Shown here piece by piece: positions 17,842 through 27,054 of a DNA stretch of 64,000 nucleotides. The notes beneath the pieces were generated by a model that searched no databases, had not been told where the DNA came from, and saw only the letters and a program-made list of their open reading frames with translations. Where the stretch lies: positions 2,029,476 to 2,093,475 of the forward strand of contig NZ_LR733520.1 in the NCBI RefSeq assembly GCF_902506145.1. The letters run 5' to 3'. Positions within the stretch are counted from its first letter, which is position 1. Each line of letters begins with the position of its first letter. The stretch is from Burkholderia sp. 8Y (GTDB lineage: Bacteria; Pseudomonadota; Gammaproteobacteria; Burkholderiales; Burkholderiaceae). Both the position numbers and the translations under genes were made by a program.

Positions 17842-20517
17842 TCAGGCGCCTTCGTCACCCGCGCCGCCTTCTCCGTTTTGCGTGTCGTCCGGCGGTGCGG
17901 CAGAAGCGTCGGCGTCGGCGGCTGCCTCTGCTGCTGCATCGGCTTCGTCGAGCTCGGCGTCGGCCTCTGCTTCGGCGATATGCTGCAGTCCCGACAACTT
18001 CGTCCCTTCGTCAAGGCTGATGAGTGTAACACCTTGAGTTGCACGGCCCATTTCGCGGATTTCGGACACCCGCGTGCGGATCAGAACGCCCGCTGTGGTG
18101 ATCAGCATGATCTGGCTTTCCGAATCGACGAGCGTCGCGGCGACGACCTTGCCGTTGCGCTCCGACGTCTGGATGGCGATCATGCCCTTCGTGCCGCGGC
18201 CGTGGCGCGTGTATTCGTTGATCGGCGTGCGCTTGCCAAAGCCGTTTTGCGTGGCCGTCAACACCGACTGGTTCTCGCCGCCCGCCACCAGGAGCGCGAT
18301 GACCTGCTGCCCTTCTTCGAGCTGCATGCCACGCACGCCGCGCGCTTCGCGGCCCATGGCGCGAACGTCGTTTTCGTCGAAACGCACGGCCTTGCCCGAG
18401 TCCGAGAACAGCATGACGTCGTGCGCGCCGTCGGTGATGGCCGCGCCGATAAGATAGTCGCCGTCATCCAGACCAACCGCGATGATGCCCTTCTTCAGCG
18501 GACGGCTGAACGCTTCGAGCGGCGTCTTCTTGACGGTGCCGAGCGCGGTCGCCATGAACACGTACTTGTCCGCCGAGAACTCCTTGATCGGCAGCACGAC
18601 GTTGATCTTCTCGCCGTCCTGCAACGGGAACATGTTGACGATCGGCCGGCCGCGCGAGTTGCGCGAGCCTTGCGGCACTTCGTAGACCTTGACCCAATAG
18701 ACGCGGCCGCGGTTCGAGAAGCACAACATATGGTCGTGCGTGTTCGCGATGAACAGCGTGTCGATCCAGTCGTCTTCCTTCATCTGCGTGGCCTGCTTGC
18801 CGCGCCCGCCGCGCTTTTGCGCGCGGTATTCGGACAGCGGCTGCGACTTCACGTAGCCGGAATGCGACATGGTCACGACCATTTCCTGCGGCGTGATCAG
18901 GTCTTCGGTATTCAGCTCGGTCGCGTTCATTTCGATGCGCGAGCGACGCTCATCGCCGAATTCCGCGCGCACCTGGCCGAGTTCTTCCACGATCATCTGC
19001 CGGATGCGTTCCGGCCGCGCGAGGATGTCGAGCAGGTCGGCGATCTGCGCCATGACCTCGCGGTATTCGCCGACGATCTTGTCCTGCTCGAGGCCCGTCA
19101 GGCGTTGCAGGCGCATCTGCAAGATTTCCTGCGCCTGCACGTCGGACAGCTTGTAGAGGCCGTCTTCCTGCAGACCGTAAGCCGGATTCAGCCCTTCCGG
19201 ACGGTACGCGAGACGCCCGCCGGAATCTTCCGTCTCCGCGCGCGTGAGCATTTCGCGCACGAGCGACGAATCCCACGGACGGCTCATCAGGTCCTGCTTC
19301 GCGATAGGCGGCGTCGGCGCGGCCTTGATGATGGCGATGAATTCGTCGATGTTCGCGAGCGCCACGGCCAGACCTTCGAGCACGTGACCGCGGTCGCGCG
19401 CCTTGCGCAGTTCGTACACCGTGCGCCGCGTCAGCACTTCCCGCCGATGCGACAGGAAGCACTCGAGCATTTCCTTCAGATTCAGCAGCTTGGGCTGACC
19501 GTCGACGAGCGCGACCAGATTCATGCCGAACGTGTCCTGAAGCTGCGTCTGCTTGTACAGGTTGTTCAGCACGACTTCCGGCACTTCCCCGCGCTTCAGC
19601 TCGATCACGACGCGCATGCCGCTCTTGTCGGATTCATCGCGGATGTCCGAAATGCCCTCGATCTTCTTCTCGTTGACGAGTTCCGCGATGCGCTCGAGCA
19701 GCGTGCGCTTGTTCACCTGATACGGAATTTCGTCGACGATGATCGCCATGCGCTGGCCGCGGTCGATCTCTTCGAAGTGCGTGGCCGCGCGCATGACGAC
19801 GCGCCCGCGCCCGGTGCGGTAGCCGTCGCGCACGCCGGCGACGCCGTAGATGATGCCGGCGGTCGGGAAATCCGGCGCCGGCACGATCTCGATGAGTTCG
19901 TCGACCGACGACTCCGGATGGTTCAGCAGATGCAGACAGGCATCGACGATTTCGCGCAGGTTGTGCGGCGGAATGTTGGTCGCCATGCCGACCGCGATGC
20001 CGGCCGAGCCATTGATCAGCAGATTCGGAATGCGCGCCGGCAGCACGAGCGGTTCGTTCTCGCTGCCGTCGTAGTTGGGACCGAAGTCGACGGTTTCCTT
20101 GTCGATGTCGGCCAGCAACTCGTGGCCGATCTTCGCCATGCGGATTTCGGTGTAGCGCATGGCCGCGGCGTTGTCGCCGTCGACGGAACCGAAGTTGCCC
20201 TGACCGTCGACCAGCATATAGCGCAGCGAGAACGGCTGCGCCATGCGAACGATGGTCTCGTACACCGAGGCGTCGCCGTGCGGATGGTACTTACCGATTA
20301 CGTCGCCGACGATACGCGCCGATTTCTTGTACGCGCGATTCCAGTCGTTATTCAGTTCATGCATCGAGTACAGCGCCCGGCGATGCACCGGCTTCAGGCC
20401 ATCGCGGACATCGGGAAGCGCACGCCCGACGATTACGCTCATCGCGTAATCGAGATACGAACGGCGCATTTCCTCCTCGAGGGAGATAGGCAGAGTCTCT
20501 TTGGCGAATTGATCCAT
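17842..20517 (-). CDS. gyrA: DNA gyrase subunit A
   Basis: An 891-aa type II topoisomerase subunit. The catalytic tyrosine is Tyr122 in AAAMRYTEIRM, and the GyrA-box QKRGGRGK is present at about residue 565, followed by the beta-pinwheel repeats. The last roughly 40 residues are a strongly acidic, Ala/Asp-rich tail. The quinolone-resistance region reads HPHGDASVYETIV, so positions 83 and 87 (E. coli numbering, identical here) are Ala and Glu rather than the usual Ser/Thr and Asp. Transcribed alone, with its promoter in the 20518-21180 gap. Confidence 0.98.
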   Translation of the reverse strand: MDQFAKETLPISLEEEMRRSYLDYAMSVIVGRALPDVRDGLKPVHRRALYSMHELNNDWNRAYKKSARIVGDVIGKYHPHGDASVYETIVRMAQPFSLRYMLVDGQGNFGSVDGDNAAAMRYTEIRMAKIGHELLADIDKETVDFGPNYDGSENEPLVLPARIPNLLINGSAGIAVGMATNIPPHNLREIVDACLHLLNHPESSVDELIEIVPAPDFPTAGIIYGVAGVRDGYRTGRGRVVMRAATHFEEIDRGQRMAIIVDEIPYQVNKRTLLERIAELVNEKKIEGISDIRDESDKSGMRVVIELKRGEVPEVVLNNLYKQTQLQDTFGMNLVALVDGQPKLLNLKEMLECFLSHRREVLTRRTVYELRKARDRGHVLEGLAVALANIDEFIAIIKAAPTPPIAKQDLMSRPWDSSLVREMLTRAETEDSGGRLAYRPEGLNPAYGLQEDGLYKLSDVQAQEILQMRLQRLTGLEQDKIVGEYREVMAQIADLLDILARPERIRQMIVEELGQVRAEFGDERRSRIEMNATELNTEDLITPQEMVVTMSHSGYVKSQPLSEYRAQKRGGRGKQATQMKEDDWIDTLFIANTHDHMLCFSNRGRVYWVKVYEVPQGSRNSRGRPIVNMFPLQDGEKINVVLPIKEFSADKYVFMATALGTVKKTPLEAFSRPLKKGIIAVGLDDGDYLIGAAITDGAHDVMLFSDSGKAVRFDENDVRAMGREARGVRGMQLEEGQQVIALLVAGGENQSVLTATQNGFGKRTPINEYTRHGRGTKGMIAIQTSERNGKVVAATLVDSESQIMLITTAGVLIRTRVSEIREMGRATQGVTLISLDEGTKLSGLQHIAEAEADAELDEADAAAEAAADADASAAPPDDTQNGEGGAGDEGA

Positions 20518-21180
20518 TATCCGTGTCTTGAACTGTGCAGCAGCGACACGGCAGCGCGTTCGTCAGTATCGCGACACCCGCCAGCCGGCCGCGCGACTTG
20601 CGCCGGCCAGGCGCGTAGCCGGCGTACGCTGCGGCGCTGCGAACGCAGCGCATCGCGAGATTCTACCACGCAGCACCTTCGCGCCCGCCGTGATGCGTAT
20701 ACATAGTGTTGGTGTGGGAGAAAGGCTTTCTTCGGACGTCTTCCATCACCGAGCGCGTTGTACCAATTACTTACAAAAACTGGGGAACGATTTCAGTCAA
20801 ATGGTCATCGAGGCGGGCTATCATGCCGCCTCAATGCTTCGCGGATGAGCGAGGCAGCGGCGGTGGAAATACGCAGGAAACGGCGTTCAGGCACGCGATA
20901 TGCGCACGTTCGGCGCCTTCCGGGCCCGCGACCGCCTCCTGTCCCTTTCTTGTTGCGGACGCACCACATAAGGTTGCGGGCGAACTCGGTGCGGGGATAT
21001 TTTTATCGTTGCAAGGGAACGATATGGCAAAATGCCAACGCACAAAGTTAGACACTGCTCGAAGTCTATACAAAGCGTTTTGTTCCGCAGGGGAATGTTA
21101 TACTTCGAGCAATGTATGACTTGTCTTCGTCTACAGGCTCGCAGTAAACCTGCGGTAATCTCAATTTCGAGAGGAGAAAT
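20518..21180. other. Long divergent intergenic region gyrA-ompA
   Basis: 663 bp without a credible gene; the open frames here lack family features and mostly overlap each other on both strands. It should contain the gyrA promoter on the left and the OmpA-family gene promoter on the right. Base composition becomes more AT-rich from about 20700 towards 21180. Confidence 0.6.
21076..21104 (+). promoter_or_regulatory. Candidate extended -10 promoter for the OmpA-family gene
   Basis: TGT-TATACT (21096-21104) is a good extended -10 element about 77 bp upstream of the ATG. No matching -35 is seen at normal spacing. The leader carries a strong ribosome site (GAGAGGAGAAAT) directly before the ATG at 21181. 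Confidence 0.5.
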
Positions 21181-21846
21181 ATGAATAAACTTTCAAAGCT
21201 CGCGTTCATTGCAGCTACCGCAGTTATGGCTGCATCGGCCTCGGCGCAATCGGTGCCGGCCTCGCGACAAGCCGTCAATGACAACTGGGTGAATGGCACG
21301 GGCGAGTATGTGTGGATGAACGGCACGAACGAACTGTGCTGGCGCGACGCATTCTGGACGCCGGCTACGGCCAACGCGAAGTGCGACGGTGCACTGGTCG
21401 CGCAAGCCCCGGCTCCGGCAGTTGCTCCGCCGCCGCCGCCCGCACCGGCTATCACCAGCCAGAAGGTCACGTACCAGGCCGACGCCCTGTTCGACTTCGA
21501 TAAGGCAGTCCTGAAGCCGGCCGGCAAGACCGCGCTGGACGATCTCGCTTCGAAGATCGGCGCACTGAACCTGGAAGTCGTGGTTGCAACGGGTTACACC
21601 GACCGCATCGGTTCGGACAAGTACAACGATCGTCTGTCGCTGCGCCGTGCGCAAGCTGTCAAGGCGTACCTGGTCAGCAAGGGCATCGAAGCCAACCGTA
21701 TCTACACGGAAGGCAAGGGCAAGCGCGACCCGGTCACGAAGGGTTCCTGCACGCAGAAGAACCGCAAGCAACTCATCGCCTGCCTCGCACCGGATCGTCG
21801 CGTGGAAGTCGAAGTTGTCGGCACGACGCGTCAGCCGCAACAGTAA
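21181..21846 (+). CDS. OmpA family outer-membrane protein
   Basis: A 221-aa protein with a signal peptide (cleavage probably after ASASA), a short N-terminal segment with NDNWVNGTGEYVWMNGTNEL, a Pro-rich linker (APPPPPAPA), and a C-terminal OmpA-like peptidoglycan-binding domain. That domain contains ALFDFDKAVLKPAGK, the TGYTDRIGSDKYNDRLSLRRA motif and the RRVEVEV end. There is no eight-stranded barrel, so this is the short Burkholderia/Bordetella-type OmpA protein. The strong ribosome site and terminator suggest high expression. Confidence 0.93.
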   Translation: MNKLSKLAFIAATAVMAASASAQSVPASRQAVNDNWVNGTGEYVWMNGTNELCWRDAFWTPATANAKCDGALVAQAPAPAVAPPPPPAPAITSQKVTYQADALFDFDKAVLKPAGKTALDDLASKIGALNLEVVVATGYTDRIGSDKYNDRLSLRRAQAVKAYLVSKGIEANRIYTEGKGKRDPVTKGSCTQKNRKQLIACLAPDRRVEVEVVGTTRQPQQ

Positions 21847-21871
21847 GTTCTGCCGGCTTGCCGCAGAATCG

Positions 21872-21898
21872 AACCCCCGCCTCGGCGGGGGTTTTTTT
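21872..21898 (+). terminator. Rho-independent terminator after the OmpA-family gene
   Basis: Seven-bp GC stem CCCCCGC/GCGGGGG (21874-21880 with 21885-21891), 4-nt loop, then seven T. Confidence 0.92.
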
Positions 21899-22045
21899 AT
21901 GCCCGCGCCGGCGGCAATCACGCAGTTTCTTGCCGAATGCCGCCCTGAAGCGCGCCGTGCGTTTTGCCGGTCCTGATGAGCGCCTATATACTCGGTCCTA
22001 ATCGATTCACGGTCCACGATTCACGATTTAGCCAAGGTCTTCCTC

Positions 22046-22744
22046 ATGACGAATGTCGATCCCCACGAACTGCAGAAATTCAGCGATCTCGCGCATCGCT
22101 GGTGGGACCCGAACGCCGAGTTCAAGCCGCTGCACGAGCTCAACCCGGTGCGGCTCGACTGGATCGATACGCACGCGCATCTGATGGGCAAGCGCGTCCT
22201 GGACATCGGTTGCGGCGGCGGCATTCTCTCCGAATCCATGGCCACGCGCGGCGCGACGGTCAAAGGCATCGACTTGTCGTCGAATGCGCTCGGCGTCGCG
22301 GACCTGCACAGTCTGGAGAGCGGCGTCGAAGTGGCGTACGAGGAAATTTCGGCCGAGGCGCTCGCGGCGCGCGAGCCCGGCACCTATGACGTCGTGACCT
22401 GCATGGAGATGCTGGAGCACGTGCCGAATCCGGCAGGCACCGTGGCCGCGTGCGCCGCGCTCGTCAAACCGGGCGGCTGGGTGTTCTTCTCCACGCTGAA
22501 CCGCAACGCCAAGGCGTATCTCTTTGCCGTCATCGGCGCCGAGTACATCGCGCGCATGCTGCCGCGCGGCACCCACGACTACGCCCGCTTCATCAAGCCC
22601 TCGGAACTCGCGACCTTCGCCCGCACGGCGTCGCTGTTACCTGTCGATATCAAGGGCATCACCTACCGGCCGATTTCGCAGCACTTCGGCCTTTCCACCG
22701 ACACGAGCATCAACTACATGATGGCTTGCCGCCGGGAAGCGTGA
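22046..22744 (+). CDS. ubiG: Ubiquinone biosynthesis O-methyltransferase
   Basis: A 232-aa SAM-dependent methyltransferase that does both O-methylation steps of ubiquinone synthesis. Visible are the UbiG start (HELQKFSDLAHRWWDPNAEF), SAM motif I VLDIGCGGGILSESMA, the acidic post-I segment, and VTCMEMLEHVPNPA. The start ATG at 22046 fits the family length. It is followed after 4 bp by gph, a linkage common in betaproteobacteria. Confidence 0.96.
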   Translation: MTNVDPHELQKFSDLAHRWWDPNAEFKPLHELNPVRLDWIDTHAHLMGKRVLDIGCGGGILSESMATRGATVKGIDLSSNALGVADLHSLESGVEVAYEEISAEALAAREPGTYDVVTCMEMLEHVPNPAGTVAACAALVKPGGWVFFSTLNRNAKAYLFAVIGAEYIARMLPRGTHDYARFIKPSELATFARTASLLPVDIKGITYRPISQHFGLSTDTSINYMMACRREA

Positions 22745-22748
22745 CGCC

Positions 22749-23513
22749 ATGAATCCGGAAGAGCAAAACGAAACGGGCATCGCCCAAACGAAACCCCTGC
22801 CCGACGATCCCACGCCGCAGCCGCAACGCGCCGCCGAGGGGCGCTCGCTCGGACTCTGCCAGGCGGTGCTGTTCGATCTGGACGGCACTATCGCCGATAC
22901 CGCGCCCGATCTCGTGGCCGCGGTGAACAAGATGCGCCACGACCGCGGGCTGGAGATGCGTCCGCTCGAGGCGCTGCGGCCGTACGCGTCGGCTGGTGCG
23001 CGCGGGCTCTTGGGCGGCGCGTTCGAGATCGGACCGGAGCACCACGAGTTCCCGTCGATGCGCGAGGAGTTTCTCGCGAATTACGAGGCCGATCTCTGCA
23101 TCGAAACGACGCTCTTTCCGGGCATCACGGAATTGCTGGATCAACTCGATGCGCGCGGCGTGCGCTGGGGCATCGTCACGAACAAGGTGACGCGGCTCGC
23201 CGCGCCGCTCGTCGGACTGCTGGGGCTCGATACGCGCGCCGGCTGCCTCGTGTGCGGCGACACGACGCCGCATTCGAAGCCGCATCCTGCGCCGCTGTTG
23301 CACGCGGCCGAGTTGCTCGACGTCGCGCCGGAGCGCATCGTCTACGTCGGCGACGATCTGCGCGACGTGCAGGCCGGCTTCGCCGCCGGCATGATCACGG
23401 TCGCGGCGGCGTACGGCTATTGTGGCGACGACATTCCGCCGCATCGCTGGCACGCGGATCACGTCGTCGAATCACCCGAGGAACTGCAGGTTCTGCTACG
23501 CGAGATCGCGTGA
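22749..23513 (+). CDS. gph: Phosphoglycolate phosphatase (HAD superfamily)
   Basis: A 254-aa HAD hydrolase. Motif I is VLFDLDGTIADTAPDL (nucleophile Asp in DLDGT), motif II is GIVTNK, and motif III/IV is KPHPAPLLHAAELL with VYVGDDLRDVQAG. Compared with usual Gph it carries an extra N-terminal segment of about 35 polar residues before motif I. It starts 4 bp after ubiG and is probably translationally coupled. MupP-type MurNAc-6-phosphate phosphatases look very similar and are also often next to ubiG, so that substrate is possible. Confidence 0.88.
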   Translation: MNPEEQNETGIAQTKPLPDDPTPQPQRAAEGRSLGLCQAVLFDLDGTIADTAPDLVAAVNKMRHDRGLEMRPLEALRPYASAGARGLLGGAFEIGPEHHEFPSMREEFLANYEADLCIETTLFPGITELLDQLDARGVRWGIVTNKVTRLAAPLVGLLGLDTRAGCLVCGDTTPHSKPHPAPLLHAAELLDVAPERIVYVGDDLRDVQAGFAAGMITVAAAYGYCGDDIPPHRWHADHVVESPEELQVLLREIA

Positions 23514-23565
23514 TGTCGCTAGGCAGTGCGGCTCTTGAAAACGCCTCGGTTCGCGCCATAGTGTG

Positions 23566-23586
23566 TTTCGTGGGATAATCGCAGTT
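23566..23586 (+). promoter_or_regulatory. Candidate ssrA promoter (extended -10)
   Basis: TGG-GATAAT (-10 hexamer at 23574-23579) lies 13 nt before the tmRNA 5' end, a fitting distance for a start close to 23586-23593 with processing. No strong -35 element is seen. Confidence 0.4.
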
Positions 23587-23592
23587 CCGCTT

Positions 23593-23950
23593 GGGGGCGA
23601 CCTGGTTTCGACAGGGGTTGTGAAGCGGTCAGGGCATACCGAGGACCCGTCACCTCGTTAATCAATGGGAAAAACGTAACTGCAAACGACGATACGTTCG
23701 CACTGGCAGCCTAAGGGCCGCCGTCCTCTCACTAATTCGCTGACGGGTTAGGGTAGCAATACCGCGAGAGGTCATATACGTCAGATAAGTCTTGGTGGTG
23801 TCACGACGCCAAGGTCGAAAACTTAGTGAATCGCCGTAACGCAGCGTGTTCGTCCGCGTCGTTGCGGTTAAATCAAATGACAGAACTAAGTATGTAGAAC
23901 TGGTCGTAGAACGCGTCTGGACGCGGGTTCGATTCCCGCCGCCTCCACCA
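23593..23950 (+). ncRNA. ssrA: Transfer-messenger RNA (tmRNA)
   Basis: About 358 nt. The 5' end GGGGGCGACCTGGTTTCGAC and the 3' T-arm GGTTCGATTCCCGCC, then GCCTCCACCA, form a tRNA-like acceptor; GGGGGCG pairs with CGCCTCC including the G3-U pair that specifies alanine. The tag frame runs 23682-23714 and reads ANDDTFALAA then TAA. It rescues stalled ribosomes with SmpB. The CCA end is encoded. A terminator follows. Confidence 0.98.
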
Positions 23951-23962
23951 CCCCGCTTCAAG

Positions 23963-23996
23963 AACCCGCGACGGCGCAAGCTTCGCGGGTTTTTTA
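23963..23996 (+). terminator. Rho-independent terminator after ssrA
   Basis: Nine-bp stem AACCCGCGA/TCGCGGGTT (23963-23971 with 23983-23991), followed by a T-run. Confidence 0.9.
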
Positions 23997-24032
23997 TTTA
24001 GCAAGAGCGGCGCTCGTACCGCGACGAACGAC

Positions 24033-24059
24033 CAAAAAAAGCCCCGCGCGAGGCGGGGC
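24033..24059 (-). terminator. Orphan minus-strand terminator-like hairpin
   Basis: GCCCCGC/GCGGGGC inverted repeat followed on the minus strand by seven T. No minus-strand gene is recognised upstream of it (24060-24449), so the transcript it would end is unknown. The 23997-24449 stretch otherwise contains no gene I can support and should include the promoter of the PIG-L gene. Confidence 0.55.
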
Positions 24060-24449
24060 AAACATCCTTGAGAGACATAGCTGCGGCAGAGACAACGCGA
24101 GCTACGGGCGACAGAATAGAGGCCGGGGCGCGCGGTTCGTATCGGAGGCGTCCGAATATATTGCTGAACGTCAGGCATCGGTCGGTCTAGACAATTAGGA
24201 GCGAGATTTGGTCCGCTGACAAATCCGATTCTTCGCCTGACGCAGCGGCTGCAACGTCCTCACGCTTCACGCTTCTTTGCGAGCGAGAAGTGATTTCGAG
24301 TATTTTGCCTCCACGGTCGGCGAGGCTCGGCTTCGCCCGAGCCCGCAAACGCATCCGTCATACATGTTCGCTCGGCAACCGACCGCACCGGTCCTCGCGC
24401 GGCAATCTTCTGCTTTATCCTGTGAACCGGCTCGCGTTGCGGGAAAAGC

Positions 24450-26864
24450 ATGCATAGAAGAAGCGGCATCAACACGTTCCGAACGGGATGGCTCGCGCTC
24501 GCGTGGGCCATCCTCGCCCTGCTCATTCCGATTCACGCTCGCGCGGCCACCGCGCCCGCATCCGCCGATTGCCACGCCGGCACGCTCATCACCGTGGTCG
24601 CGCATCTCGATGACGATCTGCTCTTCGTCAATCCCGGCATCAGCGACAAGCTCGACGCCGGCTGGTGCATCACCACCGTCCACCTGATCGGCGGCGCGAA
24701 CGGCGCCAAGTTCGACTACGTGCTGCTGCGCGAGACCGGGACCAAACTCGCGTACGCGCGCATGGCGGGCGTGCCGGACCGATGGCAGGAATCGACGGTC
24801 ATGCTGGCCGGCAAGCCGGTGCACCAGCTCGTGCTTGCCGGACAGCCGCGCGTGAAACTGCTCGAACTGCGCCTTCCGGGCGGCGGCGTGCGGGGCGGCA
24901 AGGTTCCGCTCGGGCTGCTATGGGATCGCGGCCAGACGGTAACGACGTATCCGCTGCAAGCCGACGGCACCGGCGCGACCATCTACGATCGCGCCTCGCT
25001 ATCCGCCACGCTGCGCTCGATTCTCTCCCAAGCCACCGCGATCTACACGCTGAATCCCGACACGGTCGCGTTCATGGAGCATCCCGATCACATCTACGCC
25101 GCGCGCATCACGCGCGTGGTCGCGCAGAGCCTGAAGCGCAATCTGCCGATCGGCTATCACGTCACCTACCCGACCGGCGGCCTGCCGAAGAATCTCGACG
25201 CCGAAGAGACGCTGCGCAAGCGCGATGTCGTCGGCAGCTACTTCTCCGTCGATGGCGACGACGCCGGCCACGTCTTCGGCGAATACATGTGGGACGGCAA
25301 CTGGGTCGCGCGCCGCTACTGGAGCAGCGCGCACGCGAACGACGCCGGCCCGGACTTCCAGTTGCGCCCGTTCCAGCTCGTCAACGAATATTCGAGCCGA
25401 TGCCTGCAATCCGGCGGCGCGGGCCAGCCGCCACGCCTCGACGCGTGCTCGGGCGAGGCATCGCAGAACTGGTTCTGGCAGCAGTTGCCCGCGACGCCCG
25501 GCGAGAAGAACGACGCGCTTCTCGTCAACGCAAGCACGCACGCGTGCATCGCGGAGCGGGACTCGGGGCTCGTCGAGGAAGCGTGCAACGCGAAGAGCGC
25601 GGCGCAGCACTGGACGCCGTGGGATTTCGGCTTCGTGTACACGCCGCTCAATCATTGCCTGGGCGAGAAGAACGGTGCCGTCACCGCCGGGCGATGTTCG
25701 CTTCTGACGGCGGAATATCGCTGGTCGCCGACGCCGCGGACCGTGTGGACCGATACCCGGCAGGAAGGCGCGCTCTACGGCGACGTGCGCGGCGCGGGCC
25801 GCGACAGCACCGTGTACGTGCAGCGGCGCAAGGACGGGCCCGGCTTCAACGTCTGGGTGGCGGAAATGTCGCGTCTGGATCAGGCCGCGCCGTGGTATCT
25901 CAACGCCGTGCCGTTCGATCCGCAGGCGAGCGTGCCGACCTGCGAGGCGAATACGCTCTGCTTCGACAGCGCGCGCTTTTTGCTCGGCGATTTCGACGGC
26001 GACCACCACGCGGATCTGATGGTCGTCACGCCGCGCCACGGCGGCACCGCCTTCTGGCTCCTGAAGAGCGAGGGCACGCGCTTCGACGCGCCGCACCTGT
26101 GGTTCCAGACGAGTGCCGAGTGGACGCCCGCCCGCGCGCAGCAATACGTCGCGGGCGACTTCAACGGCGACGGCCGCGCCGACGTGATGATCGCGCAGCA
26201 GCGCAAGGACGCCGGACTGGACCTCTGGGTGCTCGCATCGAACGGCGCGACGGGCAGCGCGCCCGCGCTCTGGCTGAACGCGCCCGCGCTGTCCGCCAGC
26301 GCCCGCTTCGTGGCTGCGCGCGTGGCGGGTTCCGAGCACGCGGGACTGATCGCGATGGAAAACGTCGACGGCACCCTCGCGCTGTCGCAGATGGCGAGCA
26401 CGGGGAACGCGTTCGAGGCGAGCTATCGCACGAACATTTACCCCGAGCTTCGGGCCGCGTTCGTGAAAGTCGCAGCGGGCGATATCGACGGCGACGGCAT
26501 CGACGATCTCGCGGTGCTCGCGCCGCGCGCCGATTCGGCCAGCACGCGCGTCTTCACAATCAAGGGCGGCAAGGTCTTCGGCCCCGCCGTGGAAACCGCG
26601 ACGCTGCCCGGCACGTCCTACGCCGATTCGATGCCCGCACTGATCCGCCGCGACGAGCACGATAATCACGCGACGCTGATCCTGTTCCGGCGCGCGAACG
26701 CGATTCTCAAGGAGTTCTATTACACGGGCGGCGCGCCGAGCCTGTCCGGCTATGACGTCGATACGTCGTTCAGGCTGGGGCCAGTGCAGATTTGGGGCGA
26801 TTTGCCCGGCTTGTACTCGGAATCGCTGTGGCTGAAGACGCTCGCTTATTGGGGCGGTAAGTAG
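24450..26864 (+). CDS. Secreted PIG-L deacetylase with ricin-like and FG-GAP/VCBS repeat domains
   Basis: An 804-aa exported protein. A signal peptide (LALAWAILALLIPIHARA) is followed by a PIG-L-type N-acetylglucosaminyl deacetylase domain (about 45-260). Its metal motif reads VVAHLDDDLLF instead of the usual AHPDDE, with the later HPDH in MEHPDHIYAARI. Residues about 300-420 are a ricin-B-like segment (NEYSSRCLQSGG, NWFWQQLP, ACIAERDSG). Residues about 430-760 hold FG-GAP/VCBS repeats with calcium-type DFDGDHHADLMV, DFNGDGRADVMI and DIDGDGIDDLAV. The likely substrate is an N-acetylated glycan outside the cytoplasm. The 3' end is duplicated downstream. Confidence 0.87.
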   Translation: MHRRSGINTFRTGWLALAWAILALLIPIHARAATAPASADCHAGTLITVVAHLDDDLLFVNPGISDKLDAGWCITTVHLIGGANGAKFDYVLLRETGTKLAYARMAGVPDRWQESTVMLAGKPVHQLVLAGQPRVKLLELRLPGGGVRGGKVPLGLLWDRGQTVTTYPLQADGTGATIYDRASLSATLRSILSQATAIYTLNPDTVAFMEHPDHIYAARITRVVAQSLKRNLPIGYHVTYPTGGLPKNLDAEETLRKRDVVGSYFSVDGDDAGHVFGEYMWDGNWVARRYWSSAHANDAGPDFQLRPFQLVNEYSSRCLQSGGAGQPPRLDACSGEASQNWFWQQLPATPGEKNDALLVNASTHACIAERDSGLVEEACNAKSAAQHWTPWDFGFVYTPLNHCLGEKNGAVTAGRCSLLTAEYRWSPTPRTVWTDTRQEGALYGDVRGAGRDSTVYVQRRKDGPGFNVWVAEMSRLDQAAPWYLNAVPFDPQASVPTCEANTLCFDSARFLLGDFDGDHHADLMVVTPRHGGTAFWLLKSEGTRFDAPHLWFQTSAEWTPARAQQYVAGDFNGDGRADVMIAQQRKDAGLDLWVLASNGATGSAPALWLNAPALSASARFVAARVAGSEHAGLIAMENVDGTLALSQMASTGNAFEASYRTNIYPELRAAFVKVAAGDIDGDGIDDLAVLAPRADSASTRVFTIKGGKVFGPAVETATLPGTSYADSMPALIRRDEHDNHATLILFRRANAILKEFYYTGGAPSLSGYDVDTSFRLGPVQIWGDLPGLYSESLWLKTLAYWGGK

Positions 26865-26868
26865 AAAC

Positions 26869-26898
26869 GCGCCGCCCTGTTACTGCGGGCGGCGCGCG
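26869..26898 (+). terminator. Hairpin after the PIG-L gene
   Basis: Nine-bp stem GCGCCGCCC/GGGCGGCGC (26869-26877 with 26887-26895) with a weak T-tail. A near copy lies at 27055-27088 as part of the duplicated segment. Confidence 0.55.
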
Positions 26899-26951
26899 CT
26901 TTCTCGATAGACAACGCTTTACAGGCAGCGTGCCGAGCTTGTTCGCGCAAG

Positions 26952-27044
26952 AACGTCGATACGTCGTTCAAGCCAACCGCGTCATGGGGCGATCGACCCG
27001 GCCTGTATTCGGATTCGCTCTGGCTCAAAACCCTCGCTTACTGA
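26952..27044 (+). pseudogene. Relic duplicate of the 3' end of the PIG-L gene
   Basis: Thirty codons plus stop, reading NVDTSFKPTASWGDRPGLYS then DSLWLKTLAY, match the end of the neighbouring gene (DVDTSF...WGDLPGLYSESLWLKTLAYWGGK). Homology stops abruptly on the 5' side, so only the tail of a second copy survives. Synonymous differences show that the copies have diverged. It has no start codon and is not expected to be expressed. Confidence 0.85.
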
Positions 27045-27054
27045 AGCAGCAAAC

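Noticed and set aside
17878..20706. 942-aa plus-strand open frame opposite gyrA
   Set aside because: High GC removes stops on the opposite strand; the frame is Arg/His/Asp-rich with no domains, and gyrA explains the region.
20706..21119. 137-aa plus-strand ORF in the gyrA-ompA gap
   Set aside because: Overlaps the ompA promoter region and shows no domain or ribosome site.
23662..24178. Minus-strand ORFs with GGGGGNRTR and RRRESNPRP-like sequence
   Set aside because: They are antisense to the tmRNA T-arm and acceptor; this is a well-known false protein family produced by tRNA/tmRNA antisense frames.
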